In this document: positions 24,686 through 31,742 of the stretch, in pieces | Layout of the letters: each line of letters starts with the position of its first letter | Position numbering within the stretch: the stretch's first letter is position 1 | Program-made: the position numbers and the translations under genes | NCBI GenBank assembly: GCA_949128025.1 | Contig: CASBRD010000260.1 | Location: forward strand, 1 to 32,825 | From: Oscillatoriales cyanobacterium PMM_0008 | GTDB taxonomy: Bacteria; Cyanobacteriota; Cyanobacteriia; Cyanobacteriales; Aerosakkonemataceae | DNA: 32,825 nucleotides | Direction of reading: 5' to 3' | Notes under the pieces: generated by a model | Seen by the model: the letters and a program-made list of their open reading frames with translations, nothing else | What the model was told of the DNA's origin: nothing | Database searches by the model: none

Positions 24686-24757
24686 TTATCAAAATACGGA
24701 AATAAAAACCGCTGATGAACGCTGATACTTATATATGTGTTCATCAGCGGTAAAAAA

Positions 24758-25600
24758 TTACTCCTCATCCGCATCGTGAGCAAATCGACGGAATAGGTAA
24801 TCTAAGGCGTAGTTCCGCAAATTATAGTATTCTGGATCTTCCATAATTTGCGCTCGATCGCGCGGACGTGGAAAAGGAATTTGCATGACTTCCCCAATAT
24901 TAGCAGCAGGGCCATTGGTCATCATCACCAACTTATCTGCCAAGAACAAAGCTTCATCAATATCGTGGGTAATCATTAACACCGTGCAGCGGTGATCCGT
25001 CCAAATTTTCAGCAATTCTTCCTGCAATTCTTCCTTAGTAATTGCATCCAAAGCACCGAAAGGTTCGTCCAATATTAACACTTTCGGACGAATTGCCAAA
25101 GCACGGGCGATCGAAACCCGCTGCTTCATCCCGCCGGAAAGTTGGGGAGGTCTTTTATCCGCTGCTTCTGTTAGTCCCACCATTGCCAAATGTTCTTTCG
25201 CGATCGCTCTTTTTTCCGGTTCCGATTTGTCAGGATAAACCGAATCAATCGCCAAATAAACATTTTCAAACGCCGTCAACCAAGGCAGCAAAGCGTAGTT
25301 CTGGAACACCACCATTCTATCCGGGCCAGGTTCGCCAATGGGTTGCCCTTCCAATAGCACCTGTCCATCGGTGGGTGTGGAAAAACCGGAAACCATGTTC
25401 AGCAGCGTAGATTTCCCGCATCCAGAGTGACCGATTACGCAAATAAATTCACCCTCATTCACCGTCAGGTTGACATCTTTTAATACGGTATATGGCCCTT
25501 TTGGTGTAGGATAAACTTTCGATACGCCCTCGATCGTCAAAAATGCTTCGCGAGATTTCGATCGCGCAGTTTTCTTTTTCGCTTTTTCAGTGTAAGTCAT
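24758..25600 (-). CDS. nrtD: Nitrate ABC transporter ATP-binding protein NrtD
   Basis: One of the two ATPases of the nitrate/nitrite importer at the inner face of the cytoplasmic membrane. Walker A GHSGCGKST, the Q-loop VVFQNYALLPW, the signature LSGGMKQRVSIARAL and Walker B VLILDEPFGALD are intact. The C-terminal tail AQIMEDPEYYNLRNYALDYL is typical. I favour the ATG at 25600: the next ATG upstream (25633) lies inside a heptamer repeat array and adds only MTNDQSLQRTP. A basic stretch (AKKKTARSKSR) precedes the first strand. It is the last gene of nrtABCD, separated from nrtC by a repeat-filled spacer. Confidence 0.93.
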   Translation of the reverse strand: MTYTEKAKKKTARSKSREAFLTIEGVSKVYPTPKGPYTVLKDVNLTVNEGEFICVIGHSGCGKSTLLNMVSGFSTPTDGQVLLEGQPIGEPGPDRMVVFQNYALLPWLTAFENVYLAIDSVYPDKSEPEKRAIAKEHLAMVGLTEAADKRPPQLSGGMKQRVSIARALAIRPKVLILDEPFGALDAITKEELQEELLKIWTDHRCTVLMITHDIDEALFLADKLVMMTNGPAANIGEVMQIPFPRPRDRAQIMEDPEYYNLRNYALDYLFRRFAHDADEE

Positions 25601-25615
25601 GGGAGTCCGTTGGAG

Positions 25616-25731
25616 AGATTGGTCATTGGTCATCAGTCATCGGTCATTAGTCATCGGTCATTGGTCATTGGTATTATGCGATCGCTCTTTCTCGCTGCTA
25701 ATGACCCATGACTAATGACTAATGACTAATT
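25616..25731. repeat. Heptamer tandem repeats in the nrtC-nrtD spacer
   Basis: About nine copies of a TCATTGG/TCATCGG-type heptamer (25620-25672) are followed, after a GCGATCGC, by copies of the complementary ATGACTA type (25700-25730). The two arrays can pair with each other. The repeat reaches the nrtC stop codon on one side and covers the alternative nrtD ATG at 25633 on the other. Confidence 0.85.
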
Positions 25732-27739
25732 AGGCAGCTTTTATCGTCCTGGAATCGAGGATAATTTCCGCCATCGTGAAATCGCGTTTGATCTTCAAAT
25801 TGTTGAGATAGGAAATCGGATCTTCGGCATCGAAAGTGCTGCCATCAAACAGCTGAATAGAACCGCGATTGTATTTCACATCCAGGACGCCCAATTCTCG
25901 CGCCGCCGTACTGAAAACACTTACCCGACAACCTCTTTCCAAAATTTCCAACCAATTTCTGGGGAAAGGAACATCACCCCAACGCGCCATTTGTGCCATG
26001 TGCCAAAGATGTTCCGTGCGACTGGGGCGATTTGCGCCATCGCCAAAGAAAATATGATGGGCATATTCCCGCATCGGTCGATCTAAGTTACAGCTAGCAG
26101 ATGCAGGATCTCCTAATTGAATATAAGAAATATCGGTACTTAGATATTCCCGACTCTCCAAAATTTGACGTATTTCTAAGGCGTTTTTTGGGTCGGCGCA
26201 ATATTGTCCTGCTTCCAGTAACGCTTTCACCAAAGCAATGTGGGTGTTGGGATAAGCATTCGCCCAATCTTCTCTGACACCGAGAACTTTCCCCGGATGT
26301 CCCGGCCAAATTTCCAAGTCGGTGGCGACGGTAAAACCGACTCCTTCCATTGCGGCGCGGTAATTCCAAGGTTCGCCGACGCAGAAACCGTCGATGCTTC
26401 CCGCTTGCAAATCTACGATCATCTGTGCGGGGGGAAGGTTTTGCAAGTTAACATCGCGATCGGGATCTATTCCACCAGCAGCTAACCAGTACCGCAATAG
26501 CAGGTTGTGCATAGAAGATGGATGTACGATACCCATTCTGTGTTGGATGTTGGGAGATTTCAGCAGCATCTTTTTAAAGTCTGCCAAACTATATATCCCT
26601 TGGTCGTAAAAGCGTTTGCACAAAGAGATGGCGTTTCCGTTGCGGGTCATGGTGAGGGCTGATACCATTGACAGCGGTCGGTTATCCTTGTCGTGTCCGC
26701 CCAAAGTCATCCACAATGGCATCCCGGAGGGCATTTGAGCCGCATCTAAGTAGCCGCCTACCATCCCATCTACGATACCGCGCCAACTGGTTTCGCGGAC
26801 GAGGCTAACTTCATCTAAACCATGTTTTTTGAAGAAGCCTTTTTCTTTGGCGACGGCGACGGGGGCGCAAGCTGTGAGGGGAACGAAACCTATTTCTAGA
26901 TTCACTTTTTCGAGGCCGTGACGTGCGATCGCATCGGTTTTTCTGGCCCGAATTTTCTTGATCCGCTTCTGCTGGTTGAGGAAATAAATCATTTCCGATC
27001 GCAAACTATAGTAACTCGGATGGCTGACTACTTCCATTCGCTTGCGAGGACGGGGAATATCCACTTCCAAAATTTGCCCGATTTTCGATTCTGGGCCATT
27101 GGTGATCATGACGATGCGATCGGATAATAACACCGCTTCATCAACATCGTGCGTCACCATCACGGCAGTAACTTCGTGTTCTTGGCAAATTTCCATTAAT
27201 TTTTCTTGCAAATTGCCCCGCGTTAGCGCATCTAACGCACCGAACGGTTCGTCTAATAGCAGCAATTTGGGACGAATTGCCAAGGCGCGTGCGATCGCTA
27301 CCCGCTGTTTTTGACCCCCAGACAACCGACCAGGTGGTTTATCAGCATGAGGACGCAACCCCACCATATCAATATGTTCTTCGATAATACTGCGGCGTTC
27401 CCCTTTTGGCAGATTTGCCAGCACTTCATCCACCGCCAAAGCAATATTTTCCCTTACATTTAACCAAGGCAACAGAGAATAGTTTTGAAATACTACCATT
27501 CTTTCTGGCCCTGGCCCCAACACTTCTTCCCCTTCTAAAGTCACTAAACCATCGCTAGGCAAATCCAAACCAGCAATCATATTTAATAAGGTGGATTTAC
27601 CGCAACCGGAGTGACCAATTAAGGAGATAAATTCTCCTTTCTTAATCTGGAGGTCAATTCCTTTAAGGGCGACATATTTGCCACCCCCGGTGAGGGGAAA
27701 AACTTTCTCAATTTGATCAACAGCAACAAAAACAGACAT
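25730..27739 (-). CDS. nrtC: Nitrate ABC transporter NrtC: ATPase fused to NrtA-like domain
   Basis: 669 residues. The N-terminal ATPase (about 1-260) has Walker A GHSGCGKST, signature LSGGQKQRVAIARAL and Walker B LLLLDEPFGALD. From about 280 the protein resembles NrtA: VNLEIGFVPLTACAPVAVAKE, LLRYWLAAGGIDPDRDV, GSIDGFCVGEPWNYRA. This C-terminal receptor-like domain is a hallmark of true NrtC and is known to mediate inhibition of uptake by ammonium, acting in the cytosol. Its presence supports nitrate/nitrite rather than cyanate or another NrtA-like substrate. It lies between nrtB and nrtD on the minus strand. Confidence 0.96.
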   Translation of the reverse strand: MSVFVAVDQIEKVFPLTGGGKYVALKGIDLQIKKGEFISLIGHSGCGKSTLLNMIAGLDLPSDGLVTLEGEEVLGPGPERMVVFQNYSLLPWLNVRENIALAVDEVLANLPKGERRSIIEEHIDMVGLRPHADKPPGRLSGGQKQRVAIARALAIRPKLLLLDEPFGALDALTRGNLQEKLMEICQEHEVTAVMVTHDVDEAVLLSDRIVMITNGPESKIGQILEVDIPRPRKRMEVVSHPSYYSLRSEMIYFLNQQKRIKKIRARKTDAIARHGLEKVNLEIGFVPLTACAPVAVAKEKGFFKKHGLDEVSLVRETSWRGIVDGMVGGYLDAAQMPSGMPLWMTLGGHDKDNRPLSMVSALTMTRNGNAISLCKRFYDQGIYSLADFKKMLLKSPNIQHRMGIVHPSSMHNLLLRYWLAAGGIDPDRDVNLQNLPPAQMIVDLQAGSIDGFCVGEPWNYRAAMEGVGFTVATDLEIWPGHPGKVLGVREDWANAYPNTHIALVKALLEAGQYCADPKNALEIRQILESREYLSTDISYIQLGDPASASCNLDRPMREYAHHIFFGDGANRPSRTEHLWHMAQMARWGDVPFPRNWLEILERGCRVSVFSTAARELGVLDVKYNRGSIQLFDGSTFDAEDPISYLNNLKIKRDFTMAEIILDSRTIKAA

Positions 27740-27775
27740 GGCAATTGGTAATTAGTAATGGTTGATTGTTCATTG

Positions 27776-27803
27776 TTGATTGTTCATAACCATGAACAAT
27801 CAA
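27776..27803. repeat. Inverted repeat in the nrtB-nrtC spacer
   Basis: TTGATTGTTCAT (27776-27787) and its complement (27792-27803) form a perfect 12-bp stem with a four-base AACC loop in the 77-bp spacer. Partial tandem copies of TTGATTGTTCA precede it. It may be a processing or pausing element within the operon mRNA, or only a repeat. Confidence 0.7.
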
Positions 27804-27816
27804 CTATCAAAGATTC

Positions 27817-28668
27817 CTATTTATTATCTTCTGGAATAACCTTGGTGCCGATAAAAGCCACAGCCCGATCTAGCAGCAAACCAACAACACCAACATATAC
27901 CAGCGCCACGATAATATCGCTAGTTTTACCGACGTTATAGGAATCAAACATGAAATAGCCAATTCCTACACCACCCGTAATCATTTCGGCTGCTACGATC
28001 GCTAGCCAAGCCAAACCAATTCCGATTCTCAGACCTGTAAAGATATAGGGAACCGCAGCCGGTAAAACCACTTTCAAAAAATATTTTTGTTGTGACAATC
28101 GCAAGACTCTGGCTACGTTTTTATAATCTTGCGGAATTTGTTGTACACCCACAATTGTGTTCATCAAAATAGGCCAGATTGACGTGATAAAAATCACGAA
28201 AATAGCAGATGGTTCTGATTTTTGAATTGCCGCTAAAGCAATCGGCAACCAAGCTAGAGGTGGAATTGTACGCAGTAGTTGGAAGAGGGGATCTAAAGCC
28301 TTGAATAAAAAGGGATTAACGCCAATAAAAACCCCCGCTGTCACCCCAACAATTGCCGCTAAAGAGTAACCAATTGCCACCCGTTGTAGGCTAGCCCAAA
28401 TTTGCCAGAATAAGCCTTTGGCGGTTCCTTCCCGGTCTGGGTAAGCAAAGGGCCACCAGATCTTTGTCCAACTTTCCTGGAAAACCTTAATTGGCCCAGG
28501 CATGGTTGATTCCGGGCTAAGAGTAAACAACTGCCAAATAGCCAGGAAAATAACTATTGCTACAATCGGCGGAAGTAAGTCGGGGAATCGCTTTTGCAAA
28601 TTAGATATAAAAGCCCCCAGGAAATTGTCTGGCTGATTGTTTTTGCCGCGTCTTGAGTTTGTGGTCAT
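27817..28668 (-). CDS. nrtB: Nitrate ABC transporter permease NrtB
   Basis: 283-residue inner-membrane permease. Hydrophobic segments include IVAIVIFLAIWQLF, VAIGYSLAAIVGVTAGVFIG, FVIFITSIWPILMNTIVG and IGLAWLAIVAAEMITGGVGI, giving five to six membrane helices. VLRLSQQKYFLKVVLPAAVP is the coupling region that contacts the ATPases. The first ~30 residues are polar (TTNSRRGKNNQPDN). It is placed between nrtA and nrtC, as in other nrtABCD clusters. Confidence 0.95.
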   Translation of the reverse strand: MTTNSRRGKNNQPDNFLGAFISNLQKRFPDLLPPIVAIVIFLAIWQLFTLSPESTMPGPIKVFQESWTKIWWPFAYPDREGTAKGLFWQIWASLQRVAIGYSLAAIVGVTAGVFIGVNPFLFKALDPLFQLLRTIPPLAWLPIALAAIQKSEPSAIFVIFITSIWPILMNTIVGVQQIPQDYKNVARVLRLSQQKYFLKVVLPAAVPYIFTGLRIGIGLAWLAIVAAEMITGGVGIGYFMFDSYNVGKTSDIIVALVYVGVVGLLLDRAVAFIGTKVIPEDNK

Positions 28669-28673
28669 ATCAG

Positions 28674-28711
28674 TTTTGGATTTTGGATTTTGGATTTTGG
28701 ATTTTGAATTT
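28674..28711. repeat. TTTTGGA heptamer tandem repeat in the nrtA-nrtB spacer
   Basis: About five copies of TTTTGGA stand head to tail just upstream of the nrtB start on the minus strand. A similar but shorter run occurs at about 13451-13479 upstream of DUF3285. Confidence 0.85.
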
Positions 28712-28720
28712 CAGAAGGAT

Positions 28721-28789
28721 TGTAGGGGCGGGTTTTGTTGAGAGACTATTTATTTGAAACAGAGTTTATTTGCTAAACCCGCCCCTACA
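28721..28789. repeat. Inverted repeat (TGTAGGGGCGGGTTT arms) in the nrtA-nrtB spacer
   Basis: TGTAGGGGCGGGTTT (28721-28735) and its perfect complement (28775-28789) flank a 39-base AT-rich centre, in the 150-bp spacer after nrtA. One arm recurs alone at 30908-30921. The hairpin lies where an mRNA stem that raises nrtA over nrtBCD levels would be expected, but that function is inferred. Confidence 0.8.
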
Positions 28790-28818
28790 CCTCTGATTGG
28801 GTGCGTAAGTCCTGATTG

Positions 28819-30183
28819 CTAAACTTTCTTAATTTTGAGGCTCTTGAGATAAGCTTCAGGGTTGTTTGAGTCAAATTCGATGTTATCAAAGAACTTCTCA
28901 ATCCCACGAGAAGGACTGGTAGGAATTTCAGCAGCAGAAACGTTAATTCCTTTCGCAGCTTCTCGCCAAATATCTTCCCGGTTAACTGCTTTAACGATTG
29001 CTTTCATATCAGTCTCAGCCGGTAAAATACCCCAGCGAATATTTTCTGTTAAGAACCACAAATCGTGACTTTGGTAGGGGAAGGAAGCATGACCTTTTTC
29101 CCAATACCTCATAATGTAAGGACTGTTTTCCACTATGCGACCATCGCCATAGTCAATTTTCCCTTTCAGGCGATCGATAATGTCAGTTACGGGCACGTTG
29201 GCATACTCGTCTCTAGAGAGTATTTGCGCCATCTCATCCCGGTTTTCCATCTTGTCGCACCACTGTTGTGCTTCCATCACCGCCATCACAATTGCCTTGA
29301 GAGTCTTGGGATGCTTATCTGCCCAATCAGCGCGGATACCTAAAGCTTTTTCTGGGTGATCTTTCCACATTTCACCGGTAATTAGCGCTGTATAGCCTAT
29401 TTTTTGGTTAATTGCTCGCAAATGCCAGGGTTCTCCCACGCAGAATCCCTGAATATCGCCTGTTTTCATGTTTGATACTAACTGCGCCCCAGGTACGATC
29501 TGAATTAACACATCTTTTTCCGGGTCGATACCCCCAGCGGCTAACCAATAGCGCAACATCATATCGCTAGTTCCGCCTTTGAAGGTGTGGGCAAAGCGTA
29601 ATTGCTTACCAGCGGCTTTAGCTTCTTCCACTTTCTTTTTCATTACAGAAGTATCTAGCTTGACACCTGTATCTTTCAGGGTATCTGCCACTGTGATTCC
29701 CTGACCATCAACGTTTAACCGTAGGGGCAGGTACATGGGAATCTTTTTATTACCTTTAGTAACAGTACCTAACGAGATCAAGTAGGGCATGGGCGTGAGA
29801 ACCATTGAACCATCAAGTCCGCCACCCGATCCTTCCAGTTCTAATTTATCTCGAATAACCGCCCAAGACGGTTGTTTTTGTAAACTGATATCTGGCACAC
29901 CATGTTTAGCAAAAAAACCTTTTTCTTTAGCAATAATTAGAGGTGCGGCATCAGTTTGACCGATAAATCCGATGTTGGCTGTTTTAACTTCTGGTGTATC
30001 GCCTGCTGTAACAGGAGCAGATGATACGGCTGGACTTGGACTGCTTGCACTAGATGAAGAAACTGGTTTATTTGGTTCAGGGGGATTTCCCAAACAACTA
30101 TTGAGCAACACCGAACCTGCCGCCGATGCGCCAGCAGTTATCAAAAATTTGCGCCTAGAAACTCTGACTGAAAATTCAGACAT
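28819..30183 (-). CDS. nrtA: Nitrate-binding lipoprotein NrtA
   Basis: 454-residue substrate-binding protein of the nitrate/nitrite ABC importer. The N-terminus has a twin-arginine-like SRRKFL (R10, R11) and a lipobox VLLNSC with C30 as the lipid-anchored Cys, then a Ser/Pro-rich linker to about 65. The ligand domain has TANIGFIGQTDAAPLIIAKE, MMLRYWLAAGGIDPEKDV, GDIQGFCVGEPWHLRA and HDLWFLTENIRWG, typical of NrtA. AAGGAGG lies 4 bases before the ATG, the strongest ribosome site in the cluster, which fits the high expression of this protein. It is the first gene of nrtABCD; nirA and narB are not in the window. Confidence 0.96.
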   Translation of the reverse strand: MSEFSVRVSRRKFLITAGASAAGSVLLNSCLGNPPEPNKPVSSSSASSPSPAVSSAPVTAGDTPEVKTANIGFIGQTDAAPLIIAKEKGFFAKHGVPDISLQKQPSWAVIRDKLELEGSGGGLDGSMVLTPMPYLISLGTVTKGNKKIPMYLPLRLNVDGQGITVADTLKDTGVKLDTSVMKKKVEEAKAAGKQLRFAHTFKGGTSDMMLRYWLAAGGIDPEKDVLIQIVPGAQLVSNMKTGDIQGFCVGEPWHLRAINQKIGYTALITGEMWKDHPEKALGIRADWADKHPKTLKAIVMAVMEAQQWCDKMENRDEMAQILSRDEYANVPVTDIIDRLKGKIDYGDGRIVENSPYIMRYWEKGHASFPYQSHDLWFLTENIRWGILPAETDMKAIVKAVNREDIWREAAKGINVSAAEIPTSPSRGIEKFFDNIEFDSNNPEAYLKSLKIKKV

Positions 30184-30378
30184 AAAACCTCCTTAGAGCT
30201 ACTTCTATTGGCTGTTTATTATGCAAGTTAACTAGAGAGCCGACATCCAAAATGGCGGTTCGCAGTGGTATTAATCTGTGAAAGCAGAATTGCCGTAAGC
30301 AGTTTAGCGTCAATACCAAGCGGATGACGTGAGTTCGCCTGCGACAGAAACTTCCATCCTTGCGAAAACTTCTAGGTT

Positions 30379-30415
30379 GGTTATGTGGGTTAGAGTGTCT
30401 CTAACTGGCATAACC
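30379..30415 (-). promoter_or_regulatory. Hairpin in the nrtA upstream region
   Basis: GGTTATG...GTTAGAG TGT CTCTAAC...CATAACC forms two stacked 7-bp stems separated by a small internal loop, about 195 bp before the nrtA start. If transcription starts further upstream it would fold in the 5' leader of the nrt mRNA. Its role is not known. Confidence 0.5.
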
Positions 30416-30857
30416 TGTCTGGAAATTTGCTTAAAACTAAGCTTACCGTCTTTTACTGGTTTTTGGATGCTTTAGTTTAATCAAATTTAAAATAAATCCT
30501 AAATCTTGTCTATAAGTAAATATTCTCTTTTTATAATTTACAAGCAACTCGACTAAGCTATAGAGTCTGATCTATGAATACTATTTGGTTAACTCTATAG
30601 AATGTTTATAAGAGCATATAGCAAAGTGCTTCGCCTTTGGTACAAACACAGTCCCAGGCTTGCTTTGAGGGTTTCATACTGTCCTAACCGATGTGACTGT
30701 GGCTATATAAAGTTATCTCTATAATAGTTATTTTAATGAGTCTATGAATCGGGGAAAAAATAATTTTCTAATAAGCTTGACAAAATAACCGAGGCAGGAG
30801 ACCGCACGTGGGCTGATATGATGTCCCGTAGCATCGTCATCGTATAGTTTGAGGTGT

Positions 30858-30887
30858 TGTAGAGACGTTTCATGAAACGTCTCTACA
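30858..30887. repeat. Perfect 30-bp palindrome (GTAGAGACGTTTC core)
   Basis: TGTAGAGACGTTTCA is followed directly by its complement. The same palindrome is the core of the MITE-like repeats at 8120-8234 and 30997-31088. This copy has only the core and a few flanking bases (ACAGCTGCTC), so it is a partial copy. Confidence 0.85.
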
Positions 30888-30957
30888 GCTGCTCATCAAT
30901 ATCCTAGATAAACCCGCCCCTACTATGCAATAAGGATGCCAATGGACATGATATAGC

Positions 30958-30997
30958 TAGGGGCTAGGGCTTTCTTGCTAGGCCCCTAGCCCCTAGC
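30958..30997. repeat. CCCCTAG-type short repeats with inverted copies
   Basis: CTAGGGGCTAGGGCT is followed after a few bases by CTAGGCCCCTAGCCCCTAG, so the same heptamer occurs in both orientations and can form a hairpin. It replaces the left end of the palindromic element that follows. Confidence 0.75.
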
Positions 30998-31088
30998 TTT
31001 AATTTTTGGCCTAAACATTGTAGAGACGTTTCATGAAACGTCTCTACGGGGATCGACATAAAGGGGGTAATGGTTGCGGATTTGGTAT
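30997..31088. mobile_element. Palindromic MITE-like repeat, left-truncated copy
   Basis: From CTTTAATTTTTGGC through the GTAGAGACGTTTC palindrome (31020-31047) and CGACATAAAGGGGGTAAT to GATTTGGTAT (31079-31088), it matches the element at 8120-8234 closely. The left terminal repeat is missing and CTAG repeats stand there instead. The right end stops three bases before the stop codon of the GNAT gene. Confidence 0.75.
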
Positions 31089-31091
31089 CTG

Positions 31092-31559
31092 TTAAAATTT
31101 GGGATAATTCATGATTGTTACAGAGATTATGGGAACTATTTTAGAAGCTAATTGAGTTAAGCCAAACTTCCATTTAAGTGATGATGGTAAGTTTTGCCAA
31201 TCAACTGGTACAAAATCAAAGCGATGATAAAATTGTACTAATTTTTTACCAAGACATTCTAAATAAAGTGGTTGGGTTGCTTGTTGAATTAAATATTTAA
31301 CTACATAGCTACCCAAACCTTTACCTCGCCAAGCAGGTGCAACTACTAAACTACCAAGTTCTTGCGCCCCAGGAAAAGAGCGCAATTGTCCGCAAGCTAC
31401 TAAACTTTTATCACATTCAATTACCCAAAATTGTTGCCAGCGTAACTGGGTAGGATCGAGTTTGGCACTCAATACTAATTTCCGAATTGCCCAGATGTCG
31501 TTGGCGGTGGCTGGGCGGAGAATACATCCTGGTGGCAGAGAATTAGAAAGGTCGGTCAT
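31092..31559 (-). CDS. GNAT family N-acetyltransferase
   Basis: 155-residue acetyl-CoA-dependent transferase of the GNAT superfamily. It begins with CILRPATANDIWAIRKLV, has the acceptor strand LRWQQFWVIECDKSLVACGQ, and the acetyl-CoA pyrophosphate loop LVVAPAWRGKGLGSYVVKYL. YLECLGKKLVQFYHRFDFVPV is the usual last motif. The C-terminal tail (KFGLTQLASKIVPIISVTIM) is weakly hydrophobic. It is cytosolic. The acceptor substrate cannot be told from the sequence. The gene is single and ends at a palindromic repeat. Confidence 0.9.
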   Translation of the reverse strand: MTDLSNSLPPGCILRPATANDIWAIRKLVLSAKLDPTQLRWQQFWVIECDKSLVACGQLRSFPGAQELGSLVVAPAWRGKGLGSYVVKYLIQQATQPLYLECLGKKLVQFYHRFDFVPVDWQNLPSSLKWKFGLTQLASKIVPIISVTIMNYPKF

Positions 31560-31711
31560 TGAATTGCATTAAGAGTCTATCTGAAAAATCAGTTTTTGAT
31601 ATTTTTAACCTGAGATGAATAGATATGTTTGATTACTCGTGAAAGGACTTGTCGGACAAGCTCTAAGGAGATTAGGTATTGAGAAAGTATGAAGAATGAA
31701 AAACCCTTTTG

Positions 31712-31740
31712 CCAATCCCCAGTCCCTAATCCCCAGTCCC
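31712..31740. repeat. CCCCAGTCCCTAAT short tandem repeat
   Basis: CCAATCCCCAGTCCCTAAT and a second CCCCAGTCCC form a heptamer-type array of the kind common in filamentous cyanobacteria. It ends two bases before the stop codon of chlD on the minus strand. Confidence 0.75.
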
Positions 31741-31742
31741 GA

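Larger units (their letters stand above)
30184..31091. other. Long intergenic region upstream of nrtA
   Basis: 908 bp with no ORF above about 60 codons. Going away from nrtA it holds the nrtA ribosome site (30188-30194), a 37-base hairpin (30379-30415), AT-rich DNA with possible promoter boxes (TATAAT-like near 30718-30728), and a set of dispersed repeats from 30858 on. The nrt operon promoter should be here. I looked for the NtcA site GTA-N8-TAC and found no perfect copy. No RNA gene was recognised. Confidence 0.6.

Noticed and set aside
25616..25731. CRISPR-like look of the repeated blocks
   Set aside because: The units are 7 bp, contiguous and without unique spacers, so they are short tandem repeats.
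24758..30183. Guanidine or cyanate transporter instead of nitrate
   Set aside because: NrtC has the full C-terminal NrtA-like domain, which is characteristic of nitrate/nitrite importers, and no ykkC-type leader was recognised.
29972..30196. Plus-strand ORF opposite the nrtA signal region
   Set aside because: It is the antisense shadow of the Ser/Pro-rich NrtA N-terminus; no independent support.
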